A stretch of 64,000 nt of DNA. Origin: Desulfuromonas sp. KJ2020. GTDB lineage: Bacteria > Desulfobacterota > Desulfuromonadia > Desulfuromonadales > SZUA-540. Of this stretch, positions 32,234 through 40,081 are shown piece after piece. The notes under the pieces were generated by a model. It was not told the origin of the DNA and ran no database searches. It was given only the letters and a program-made list of their open reading frames with translations. The first letter of the stretch is position 1. Each line of letters starts with the position of its first letter. The translations under genes were made by a program, and so were the position numbers. The DNA lies in the NCBI RefSeq assembly GCF_024197615.1, contig NZ_JAKUKE010000003.1, forward strand, positions 279,192-343,191, in the 5' to 3' direction.

Positions 32234-33184
32234 TTGAAAAACTGCAATGCAATTTCATGGCATATCGGCTGTCTTCTGGTTTTTTTCCTGTTGGGTGGCT
32301 GTGATTCGGGAGGGACGCGCGCCGTTGCCCCCGAGACTTCTTCGCAGGCTTCCAGTCAGGCAGCCGATACCGGCGAGGAGGGTGCCGCGGGTGGGAGCGA
32401 GCGCGGTCAACTGACGATGCGGCTCCTGCCCGAGTCGCCTACCGTGAACGACAGTATCGAGGCCGTGGTGCAAGGGGCTGCGGGCACGCTGACGTTTACC
32501 TGGGAACGAAATGGCGAGCTGCTTGAGGCCGCGGGTGCGGTGCTGCCCGCACACAGTGCCGCCAAAGGTGATGTGGTTCGTCTGACGGTGCAGAACATGT
32601 CTCAGGAGGTCTCTGCCGAAGTGACTATCGGGAACGCACCACCGGCTATCATCGCTGTTCCCTTCACGAACCCGGATATCTTCAGGGGCGTCGATATTGA
32701 GCTCAATCCTGAGGGGGTTGACCCGGACGGTGATTCCGTCACGTATTCCTACCAGTGGTACCTCAATGGCGAGCCTCTTTCTTTTCAGGATGGCCCGGTT
32801 CTGCCCGGTGATCAGTTCCAGAGGGGGGATGTTGTCCGGGCTGAAGTCATCCCCTTCGACGGTGAGGCTGAGGGCCGCGCTTTTGAGAGCACCGAGCTGA
32901 CCATTCCCAATGGACCGCCGCGGATCGTCTCCGACCCTCCCGGCGATTTTTCCGGCATGCGCTATGTATATCCAGTTGAAGCGTACGATCCCGATGATGA
33001 TCCTTTCCGTTATGCGCTTGAAGAGGGGCCGGCAGGGGCGGTCATCGATGAGGAGACTGGCGTTTTGACCTGGGATGTAACTGGAGCGCAAGAGGGAACG
33101 TCACGTTTTCTCATTGTCGTTGAAGACGAAGAAGGCCGGCGCTCCTCGCAGGAATATGACCTCAACCTGGAATTCTCCCGATGA
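32234..33184 (+). CDS. Ig/cadherin-like repeat lipoprotein
   Basis: A 316-residue lipoprotein. The signal helix ends in LLGGC (Cys23), followed by a Ser/Gln/Glu-rich linker to about residue 55. Three beta-sandwich-like units follow: one with TFTWERNGELLE, one with DGDSVTYSYQWYLNGEPL, and a last cadherin-like unit with DPDDDPFRYALEEGPAG and TGVLTWDVTG. The start is TTG at 32234, 7 bases after GGAG and 2 bases from the pilY1 stop. Its place between pilY1 and the FimT-like genes suggests an envelope anchor or adhesin partner of the pilus tip. No named family was recognised beyond the fold. Confidence 0.75.
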   Translation: MKNCNAISWHIGCLLVFFLLGGCDSGGTRAVAPETSSQASSQAADTGEEGAAGGSERGQLTMRLLPESPTVNDSIEAVVQGAAGTLTFTWERNGELLEAAGAVLPAHSAAKGDVVRLTVQNMSQEVSAEVTIGNAPPAIIAVPFTNPDIFRGVDIELNPEGVDPDGDSVTYSYQWYLNGEPLSFQDGPVLPGDQFQRGDVVRAEVIPFDGEAEGRAFESTELTIPNGPPRIVSDPPGDFSGMRYVYPVEAYDPDDDPFRYALEEGPAGAVIDEETGVLTWDVTGAQEGTSRFLIVVEDEEGRRSSQEYDLNLEFSR

Positions 33185-33777
33185 TATCAACTGAACACAA
33201 GCCTCGTAACGCCGGTTTTACCTTGACAGAGCTGATCGTGGTCATCGCCATGATATCGGTCCTTGTTACTATTGCGACCCCCTACTATCTGGACTGGCTT
33301 CGCAACGCCAAGTACCGGGAAGGCGCCCAGGCTGTCACCTCGCTGCTTCGTGAGGCCCGCAGTCGGGCTATTGCCGAGCATCGGGAATATCGGGTTGTTT
33401 TTAATGCGGCCCCCGATAGTCCCCAGGCGCCCTCAACCATGCAGTTGCAGGGAGGCAATCTTTCCTATAACAGCTCAAGCTGGCCGATAATGGAGACGCC
33501 AGTCACTCTTCCAGAAAATCTCGATATTCGCTATCGTTCCAGCTGCACGTTAAACGTCGCTGCCCAGTCGGTACTCTTCCTCCCCAGCGGAGCAGCCAGT
33601 GCAACCGCCGCCATTGAGGCTTCCAGCCCGGATCTGGGAGGAATCTGCATTATCGATGGCGACAGCGCCATAGCCGCTCTAAATGATCGCAAAAAATATC
33701 TGGTCGAAATGGTTTCTCCCACGACAGGGGCGTTCAAGGTTCGCAAATGGAGTGCCTCATCGACTTCCTTTCAGTAG
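33181..33777 (+). CDS. Minor pseudopilin, FimT/FimU family (operon 2, copy a)
   Basis: A 198-residue minor pilin. The leader RNAG precedes FTLTELIVVIAMISVLV, with Glu at +5. The C-terminal domain contains LLREARSRAIAEHREYRVVF, GNLSYNSSSW and a last segment FKVRKWSASSTSFQ, each matched by the next gene, so the two are paralogues. Two internal cysteines (SSCT and GICI) may form a disulfide. The ATG overlaps the lipoprotein stop by 4 bases. A strong terminator follows. Confidence 0.87.
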   Translation: MISTEHKPRNAGFTLTELIVVIAMISVLVTIATPYYLDWLRNAKYREGAQAVTSLLREARSRAIAEHREYRVVFNAAPDSPQAPSTMQLQGGNLSYNSSSWPIMETPVTLPENLDIRYRSSCTLNVAAQSVLFLPSGAASATAAIEASSPDLGGICIIDGDSAIAALNDRKKYLVEMVSPTTGAFKVRKWSASSTSFQ

Positions 33778-33805
33778 CGAACCTGCCACCGTTTTGTTCT
33801 CCTGG

Positions 33806-33833
33806 GCCCCAACTCGTTTAGTTGGGGCTTTTT
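33806..33833 (+). terminator. Intrinsic terminator after FimT-like copy a
   Basis: A 9-bp stem, GCCCCAACT with its complement, a 5-base loop, and TTTTT directly after. It should end operon 2 before the tandem FimT-like gene. Confidence 0.85.
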
Positions 33834-33909
33834 AATTTGTGGCTTGAAAAATATTAATATTCGTTTAGATTCTCTCTGGATTTGAAAATCATAATATCTG
33901 GAGGGTTCG

Positions 33910-34446
33910 TTGAATTATTCGCCACAAGGATTCACCTTGCTGGAACTGATGGTGACCCTGGTCGTCACTGTGGGTCTACTTGCTGTATCACTGCCTATCT
34001 ATGGAGCCTGGCTCGATAAGCAGGAAAATCGCGCCGCCGCCCGTGCTATCGCCGGGGCATTGCGAGAGGCCAGGGCCGCCGCTGTCGCCCATCACCGGGA
34101 ACATCGGGTCAAGTTTGTCGCTCCGCCACCGGTCTCAGGACAAAATCCCTCTTTCCTTTTTCAGCGAGGTAACCTGTCGAGAAACAGTACCGAGTGGGAA
34201 GACCTGACATCGAACAATCCTCTTCCGGAAGGGCTCTTTCTGCGGTTCACCCAGAGTTGTGTCGAGGATGTTTCGCCTCGCTATCTCTCCTTTAATCCGG
34301 ATGGCTCAAGCAACAGTCTTTACCTCTGCCTTGGTCGAAGTGCAGGCGGGGAGAATGAGCGGACTTTTGCCGTGGGGGTAAGTCACTCCAGCACCGGCCG
34401 TGTCACAATTCTTCGCTGGAACGCGGCCTGCAGCTGCTTTCAGTAA
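33910..34446 (+). CDS. Minor pseudopilin, FimT/FimU family (tandem copy b)
   Basis: A 178-residue minor pilin with the very short leader MNYSPQG before FTLLELMVTLVVTVG and Glu at +5. It shares with the previous gene the segments ALREARAAAVAHHREHRVKF, GNLSRNSTEW, the FTQSC cysteine and the RVTILRWNAACSCFQ end, so it arose by tandem duplication. The start is TTG at 33910, 6 bases after TGGAGGG. It lies beyond the terminator of operon 2, and no clear promoter was found in the 130-base gap, so expression may depend on readthrough or a weak promoter. Confidence 0.85.
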   Translation: MNYSPQGFTLLELMVTLVVTVGLLAVSLPIYGAWLDKQENRAAARAIAGALREARAAAVAHHREHRVKFVAPPPVSGQNPSFLFQRGNLSRNSTEWEDLTSNNPLPEGLFLRFTQSCVEDVSPRYLSFNPDGSSNSLYLCLGRSAGGENERTFAVGVSHSSTGRVTILRWNAACSCFQ

Positions 34447-34457
34447 AATCTTTTCCC

Positions 34458-34486
34458 TTGCAACCCAAGTACCCTTTTCCTATAGT
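34458..34486 (+). promoter_or_regulatory. Sigma-70 promoter for DUF1015 gene
   Basis: TTGCAA at 34458-34463, a 17-base spacer and TATAGT at 34481-34486, 38 bases before the ATG at 34525, which has AAGGGAG in front. Confidence 0.65.
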
Positions 34487-34524
34487 GTAAACTTCATTTT
34501 CAGTCATTTAAGGGAGTTTGCACT

Positions 34525-35874
34525 ATGGCCAAGATTGTTCCTTTTCGCGGGCTTCGCTATAACCTGGAGCAGATTAAAAAGCCCGGTGCGGTAATGGCGC
34601 CCCCCTACGATGTTATTTCGCCTGCTTTGCAGGACGACCTCTATGATCGGCATCCGGCCAACGTGGTGCGCCTTATTCTCGGCAGGAAGACGGCGGGGGA
34701 TGATGACACAAACAACTGTTACACCCGTGCTGCCGCCGATTTTGAACAGTGGCAGCAGGACAAGGTTCTGCAGCGGGATGCCGAGCCTTCCATTTACCTC
34801 TATGACCAGCAATATGAGGTCGAGGGGCTGGGGACGGTTGTTCGTAAGGGGATTATGGCCCTGACCCGCATCGAGGATTTTTCCACCGGCGTGGTCAAGC
34901 CTCACGAAAAGACCCTGGCCGGCCCGAAAACGGACCGACTGAATCTCACCAAGGCCTGTGGCGCCAACTTCAGCCCGATCTTCTCCCTCTATTCCGATCC
35001 CTGCTGTGTCCTCGAATCTCTCAGTCGCTCCCAGAAGGAGCGCACTCCCGATGTGGAAGTGGCTGATGACGATGGGGTGATCCATCGCCTTTGGCAGGTC
35101 ACCGACGCCGCGGTCATCGACAAGGCCCAGGAGCTTCTGGACAGCAAGCCCCTGTTCATTGCTGATGGCCATCACCGCTATGAAACAGCCATCAACTACC
35201 GCAACTACATGCGGGAGAAACATCCTGACTTTACCGGAAAAGAACCGTTCAACTATGTGTTGATGTATTTCGCCAACATGGAAGACCAGGGCATGCTGAT
35301 CTTTCCGACCCACCGGCTCCTGTTCAATCTGCCCGGTTTCCGCATGCCAACCTTCATTACGGCCCTGCGTCCCTACTTCGAGGTCGAATCGATGAGTCTT
35401 GATCCCGAGGATGCCGAGGCGCGTAAAAAGGTGCAGCGCACTCTGCTGGAGAAGGGGGAAAAAGGCCATGCCTTCGGCCTTTATGGCGGCGAGAATACCG
35501 TCTATTTCCTCACGCTGAAAGATGAAACCGTCATGGACCGCTTCTTCGACGAGAAAGCCCCCAAGGCGCTGCGCACGCTGGACGTCTCCATCCTCCACCG
35601 CCTGGTGCTGGAAGATGTCCTCAAGATCACCCCGGAAGCCCAGGAACAGCAGACCAATCTCAAGTACGTCAAGAACATGGACGAGCCCTTCTCCCGCGTC
35701 CTGTCCGGCGAGGTGCAGCTGGCCTTCATGCTCAACCCCACCCGCATGAGCGAGGTGCGTGATGTGGCCAACGCCGGTGAAAAAATGCCGCAGAAATCGA
35801 CTTACTTTTATCCGAAGCTTTTGACCGGCCTTGTGATCAACAAGATTGTGCCCAGTGAGAAAGTCGAGGACTAA
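34525..35874 (+). CDS. DUF1015 family protein
   Basis: A 449-residue cytoplasmic protein of the DUF1015 family. The start PFRGLRYN and MAPPYDVIS is diagnostic, as are ADGHHRYETA near residue 215 and the C-terminal MPQKSTYFYPKL. Length is normal. The biochemical role of this family is not established; in many genomes it sits near serine or cofactor genes. Here it stands alone with its own promoter, followed 69 bases later by rnr. It may have phosphatase- or kinase-like activity, but nothing visible decides this. Confidence 0.9.
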   Translation: MAKIVPFRGLRYNLEQIKKPGAVMAPPYDVISPALQDDLYDRHPANVVRLILGRKTAGDDDTNNCYTRAAADFEQWQQDKVLQRDAEPSIYLYDQQYEVEGLGTVVRKGIMALTRIEDFSTGVVKPHEKTLAGPKTDRLNLTKACGANFSPIFSLYSDPCCVLESLSRSQKERTPDVEVADDDGVIHRLWQVTDAAVIDKAQELLDSKPLFIADGHHRYETAINYRNYMREKHPDFTGKEPFNYVLMYFANMEDQGMLIFPTHRLLFNLPGFRMPTFITALRPYFEVESMSLDPEDAEARKKVQRTLLEKGEKGHAFGLYGGENTVYFLTLKDETVMDRFFDEKAPKALRTLDVSILHRLVLEDVLKITPEAQEQQTNLKYVKNMDEPFSRVLSGEVQLAFMLNPTRMSEVRDVANAGEKMPQKSTYFYPKLLTGLVINKIVPSEKVED

Positions 35875-35943
35875 ATACCCCTGCCAGCCGGTTCTTTAAG
35901 TCGGGCCGGGAGGCAATGCCTGAAGGATATCGACCACTAACCG

Positions 35944-38139
35944 ATGCCAGTCACGCCCAGCGATATTGTCAAATTCATTGAAAGCAGACCCGGGCGTCCC
36001 CTGTCGGCCCGGGAAATTGCCGAGGGTCTGCGCATTTCCCCTTCCCAACGAAAAAAGTTCTATCGCCTTCTTGAGTCTTTGGCCACCGAGGGTCTGGTGG
36101 CCCATCTCAAGGGGGACCGCTATAGTCTTCCCCGCAAACAGAATCTGGTCACCGGCACGATTTCCGTACATCGTGACGGCTATGGCTTTGTCTCGCCACG
36201 GGAAGGGCAGGGACCTGACGTCTTTGTTCCGGCGCGTTTTCTGCGTGAAGTCATGCACGGCGACGAGGTCGTGGTGCGGGTCGAAAGAGGGGGGCGACCC
36301 GGAAAACCGGAGGGACGCCTTGTCCGGGTGGAGAAGCGAGCCCACACCACCCTGGTCGGCCTTTATGAGCAGGGGCGCAAATTCGGCTCGGTTCATCCCG
36401 CCGATCCCCGGCTGAACCAGCCCATATTTGTGCCGGCTGGCCAGGAGCTTGGCGCCCGGGGAGGGGAGGTCGTCCTGGTCGCCATCGACGCCTATCCCAA
36501 TGAATTTCGCAACGCCGAAGGGCACATCGTGCAGGTGCTTGGCGACCCCTCCGACCCCGCCGTCGAAATCCTCTCCATCATCCATAAACATGGGCTTTCT
36601 CACGAGTTCCCCGACGACGTGCTGGCCGAGGCCGACTTTTTGCCGGAAGAGGTACAGCCGGGCGACCTGGAGCAGCGCGAAGATCTTCGCGACCTGCCTT
36701 TTGTGACCATCGACGGCGAAACGGCCAAGGATTTCGACGATGCCGTCTGTCTCCGGCGCGAGGAGGGCGGCACTTCCCATCTGTGGGTGGCTATTGCCGA
36801 TGTCGGGCACTATGTGAAGGAAGGCTCCCTTCTCGACCAGGAAGCCTATCTGCGCGGCACCAGCGTCTATTTCCCCGGGCAGGTTATCCCTATGCTCCCC
36901 GAGCGGCTGAGTAATGGCATCTGCTCCCTCAACCCCCAGGTGGACCGCCTGACGCTGGTGGCCGAGATAGTCTTTGACGCCAAGGCCCGCCGGCAAAGCA
37001 GCCGCTTCTACCCGGCGGTCATCCGCAGCCGGGCGCGGCTGACCTATACCGAAGTCCACGAGATGGTGGAGAAGCAGCTGGCCGAGACCATTGAGCGCTA
37101 TGTGGATCTCTACCCCATGCTCACCGAGATGCTGGCTCTGTCGGAAGGTCTGACCGCCATGCGTCGGCAGCGGGGAAGCCTCGATTTCGATCTGCCCGAG
37201 GCGGAAATCATCCTCGGGGTACGGGGGGAGCCCGAAAACATCATCAAGGCCGAGCGCACCAAAGCGCACCGGCTGATCGAAGAATTCATGCTCGCTGCCA
37301 ATGAAGCCGTCGCCTTCTTTCTGGGTCAGCGGGACATCCCCTTACTCTACCGGGTCCACGAACCCCCCGATCTCGCCAAACTGCAGGCGTTTCAGCAGTT
37401 CATCGCCTTTTTCAACTATGGGCTCAATCTGGAGGCGGAGGGTGTCGATCCCCGGGCTCTGCAGGAGCTGCTGGCGCAGGTCGAGGGCAAACCCGAGGAA
37501 CGGACGATCAACCAGGTCCTTCTGCGCAGCATGAAGCAGGCCTTCTACGCGCCGGACAACGTCGGGCACTTCGGTCTGGCGGCGGAACATTACTGCCATT
37601 TTACGTCACCGATCCGGCGTTATCCCGATCTGCAGGTGCACCGGGTGCTGCGTCAGGCCTGGCGGGCCGGCGGCCTGGCGGAGCAGGAGCGAAATCGTCT
37701 CGCCGACAGGCTTCCCGAAATGGGGGAGCATACCTCGCGGACCGAACGACGGGCGATGGAGGCCGAACGGGAGATTGTCGAACTGAAGAAATGCCAGTTC
37801 ATGGCCGAGCGGGTCGGGGAAGCGTTTGCCGGCTACATCACCGGGGTGCAACCCTTTGGCCTCTTTGTCGAGTTGAAGGAATTTTTTGTCGAGGGGTTGG
37901 TGCATCTGACTTCGCTCAGCGACGATTTTTATACCTACGAAGAGGACCGGCACCGTCTGGTCGGCCAGTATCGCCGGCGTATTTTCCAGGTGGGGAATGA
38001 AGTCGAGGTCCTGGTGCAGAATGTCAGTGTGGAAAGGCGCGAAATCGATTTTACGCTGGTTGATCTGGCCGCCCAACAGACGACAGCGCAGGAGTCACCC
38101 AAGGGTCGGCGTGCTCAGGGAAAATCGAAAAAACGATGA
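35944..38139 (+). CDS. rnr: Ribonuclease R
   Basis: A 731-residue 3'-5' exoribonuclease that degrades structured RNA. Order: winged-helix HTH_12 (about residues 5-65), two cold-shock OB domains (about 70-225), the RNB catalytic domain with its aspartate cluster in TIDGETAKDFDDAV (about 256-269), and S1 (about 630-710), followed by a short basic tail (GRRAQGKSKKR). All four catalytic aspartates are present. The ATG at 35944 has only a distant AAGGA, so translation may be weak. It overlaps ribF by 4 bases (ATGA). Confidence 0.96.
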   Translation: MPVTPSDIVKFIESRPGRPLSAREIAEGLRISPSQRKKFYRLLESLATEGLVAHLKGDRYSLPRKQNLVTGTISVHRDGYGFVSPREGQGPDVFVPARFLREVMHGDEVVVRVERGGRPGKPEGRLVRVEKRAHTTLVGLYEQGRKFGSVHPADPRLNQPIFVPAGQELGARGGEVVLVAIDAYPNEFRNAEGHIVQVLGDPSDPAVEILSIIHKHGLSHEFPDDVLAEADFLPEEVQPGDLEQREDLRDLPFVTIDGETAKDFDDAVCLRREEGGTSHLWVAIADVGHYVKEGSLLDQEAYLRGTSVYFPGQVIPMLPERLSNGICSLNPQVDRLTLVAEIVFDAKARRQSSRFYPAVIRSRARLTYTEVHEMVEKQLAETIERYVDLYPMLTEMLALSEGLTAMRRQRGSLDFDLPEAEIILGVRGEPENIIKAERTKAHRLIEEFMLAANEAVAFFLGQRDIPLLYRVHEPPDLAKLQAFQQFIAFFNYGLNLEAEGVDPRALQELLAQVEGKPEERTINQVLLRSMKQAFYAPDNVGHFGLAAEHYCHFTSPIRRYPDLQVHRVLRQAWRAGGLAEQERNRLADRLPEMGEHTSRTERRAMEAEREIVELKKCQFMAERVGEAFAGYITGVQPFGLFVELKEFFVEGLVHLTSLSDDFYTYEEDRHRLVGQYRRRIFQVGNEVEVLVQNVSVERREIDFTLVDLAAQQTTAQESPKGRRAQGKSKKR

Positions 38140-39134
38140 TAATCATAAAAGATCTGAAAAATATCTCGACCCCCTTCAAGGGCGCGGTGGTGACACTGGG
38201 CAATTTCGACGGCATCCATCTGGGGCACCGTGAGATCTTCCGCCGCGTGGTGGCCAAAGCCAAAGAGATTCAGGGCACTTCCGTCGTCTACACGTTCGTA
38301 CCGCATCCGCTGAAAGTCCTGGCTCCCGATCGGGCGCTGCGCCTCATTAACACCTATGAGGAAAAAGAGCGCCTCATCGAAGCGTCCTGCATCGACGTGC
38401 TGATCAGTGCCCCCTTCACCATTCAGACAGCCGGCCTTTCCGCCGTGGAGTTCGTGGAGGAGATCCTGGTGCGCACCATTGGGGTCAAGCATCTGGTGGT
38501 GGGCTACGACTACGCGTTCGGGAAAAACCGCGAAGGGAACGTCGATTTTTTGCAGGAGATGGGGCGTAAGTGGGGATTTACTGTGGAGGTGGTCGGACCG
38601 GTCACCAAAGAGGGGCTGGTTTACAGTTCGACCCGCATTCGCCAACTGATCGGCGCCGGGGAGGTCGCGGAGGTGGTCCGTTATCTGGGGCGCCATTTCA
38701 CTCTTGAAGGCCAGGTTGTGCATGGCCAGTCACGCGGCCGCACCATCGGCATCCCAACCGCCAACCTGAGTACGGACAAGGAACTGCTGCCCCGGCCGGG
38801 GGTCTATGCCGTCAAAGTCCGTTGGCAGGATTCGCTGTGGGACGGTGTCGCCAATATCGGCACCAATCCGACCTTCGGTGGCTCGAAGACGACCATCGAG
38901 GTGCATATCCTTGGCTTTTCCGGCGAGATTTACGGGGATACGGTACGGATCTACTTTGTCGAGCATTTGCGCGACGAGGTGCAGTTTCCCGCTGTGGAAC
39001 TGCTGGTCAAGGCGATTCACGCCGATATCTGCCGGGCGCGCCAGATCCTGGCTGAAACCCCCATCCTCGAATACCGGGACTATCTCGACTGTGGTCTGCA
39101 GGTGTCGACCCTGGGCCGGGGAGGGGCGTTGTGA
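38136..39134 (+). CDS. ribF: Bifunctional riboflavin kinase / FAD synthetase
   Basis: A 332-residue cytoplasmic enzyme that makes FMN from riboflavin and then FAD. The N-terminal adenylyltransferase domain carries LGNFDGIHLGH (HxGH-type nucleotide motif) and SSTRIRQLI near residue 167. The C-terminal flavokinase domain carries GRTIGIPTANL near residue 205 and the later NIGTNPTFGG. Normal length. It lies in a translationally coupled run rnr-ribF-aroE; its stop overlaps the aroE GTG. Confidence 0.96.
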   Translation: MIIIKDLKNISTPFKGAVVTLGNFDGIHLGHREIFRRVVAKAKEIQGTSVVYTFVPHPLKVLAPDRALRLINTYEEKERLIEASCIDVLISAPFTIQTAGLSAVEFVEEILVRTIGVKHLVVGYDYAFGKNREGNVDFLQEMGRKWGFTVEVVGPVTKEGLVYSSTRIRQLIGAGEVAEVVRYLGRHFTLEGQVVHGQSRGRTIGIPTANLSTDKELLPRPGVYAVKVRWQDSLWDGVANIGTNPTFGGSKTTIEVHILGFSGEIYGDTVRIYFVEHLRDEVQFPAVELLVKAIHADICRARQILAETPILEYRDYLDCGLQVSTLGRGGAL

Positions 39135-39982
39135 GGCTGTCGGGTGGCACACGCGTTCTCGGTATTTTCGGGGATCCCATCGCCCACTCCCTGTCGCCGC
39201 GCATGCAGAATGCGGCCCTGGCCGCGGCCGGTATCGACGCCGTCTACGTTCCTTTTCACGTGCGGCCGGCACATCTGGCGGACGCCGTTCGGGCCATCCG
39301 CGCTCTGCCCCTGTGGGGGGTGAATCTGACCGTTCCACACAAAGAAGCGGTGCTGCCTCTTCTTGATCGGGTGGCGGAGCCGGCCCGTTTGATCGGGGCT
39401 GTCAATACCGTGACTCACGAAGACGGTTGTCTCATCGGGCACAATACGGATGCGCCTGGATTTTTGCATGCCCTTGCCGCGGATCTGAACTTTGTCCCGG
39501 CGACGAAAAAAATTCTTGTTCTGGGGGCCGGCGGCGCCAGCCGGGCGGCTCTGGTCGCCTTGGCCCAGGCCGGCGCCGCAATGATCGTCATTGCCAACCG
39601 AACGCTGGACAGAGCCCGCCTGCTATGCGATCATTTCGCTCCCTTTTTCCCGGGTACGGATTTTGCTTGCACATCTCTGGACAACGGGGATTTGCGCCGG
39701 GCGTTTTCCGGGGTTGACCTGCTGGTGAATACTTCGGCCATAGGCCTGAAGGGAGAATCCTTTGCCCCTCTCCCCTGGACCTTTTTACCCGAAGCCGCCA
39801 GCGTCTACGACATGGTCTATGGCCGCGGCAAGACCTCCCTGCAGATCGAGGCTGAAAAGCAGGGACATCGCACCGCCGACGGGCGGGGGATGCTCGTGGC
39901 CCAGGGAGAAGCTGCCTTTGCCCTGTGGACGGGGCAGAGACCGCCTTCTGGCGTGATGGCAGACAGTATATTGACGGAGTGA
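39131..39982 (+). CDS. aroE: Shikimate dehydrogenase
   Basis: Reduces 3-dehydroshikimate with NADPH in aromatic amino acid synthesis. A 283-residue protein with SLSPRMQNAAL substrate residues near 23, the catalytic lysine in NLTVPHKEAVL (about residue 70), the NADP loop GAGGASRAA (about 131-139) and the C-terminal GRGMLVAQGEAAF. The start is GTG at 39131, overlapping the ribF stop. It ends about 100 bases before pilB. Confidence 0.95.
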   Translation: MRLSGGTRVLGIFGDPIAHSLSPRMQNAALAAAGIDAVYVPFHVRPAHLADAVRAIRALPLWGVNLTVPHKEAVLPLLDRVAEPARLIGAVNTVTHEDGCLIGHNTDAPGFLHALAADLNFVPATKKILVLGAGGASRAALVALAQAGAAMIVIANRTLDRARLLCDHFAPFFPGTDFACTSLDNGDLRRAFSGVDLLVNTSAIGLKGESFAPLPWTFLPEAASVYDMVYGRGKTSLQIEAEKQGHRTADGRGMLVAQGEAAFALWTGQRPPSGVMADSILTE

Positions 39983-40081
39983 TGAGCCTGTGACTCCATG
40001 GAAAATCAGATAAAACTTTTCTTGAGGAATTATTTTTAATAGAATTCCGGGTAATTGACATCCCAGGAGAATATCCGTCTC

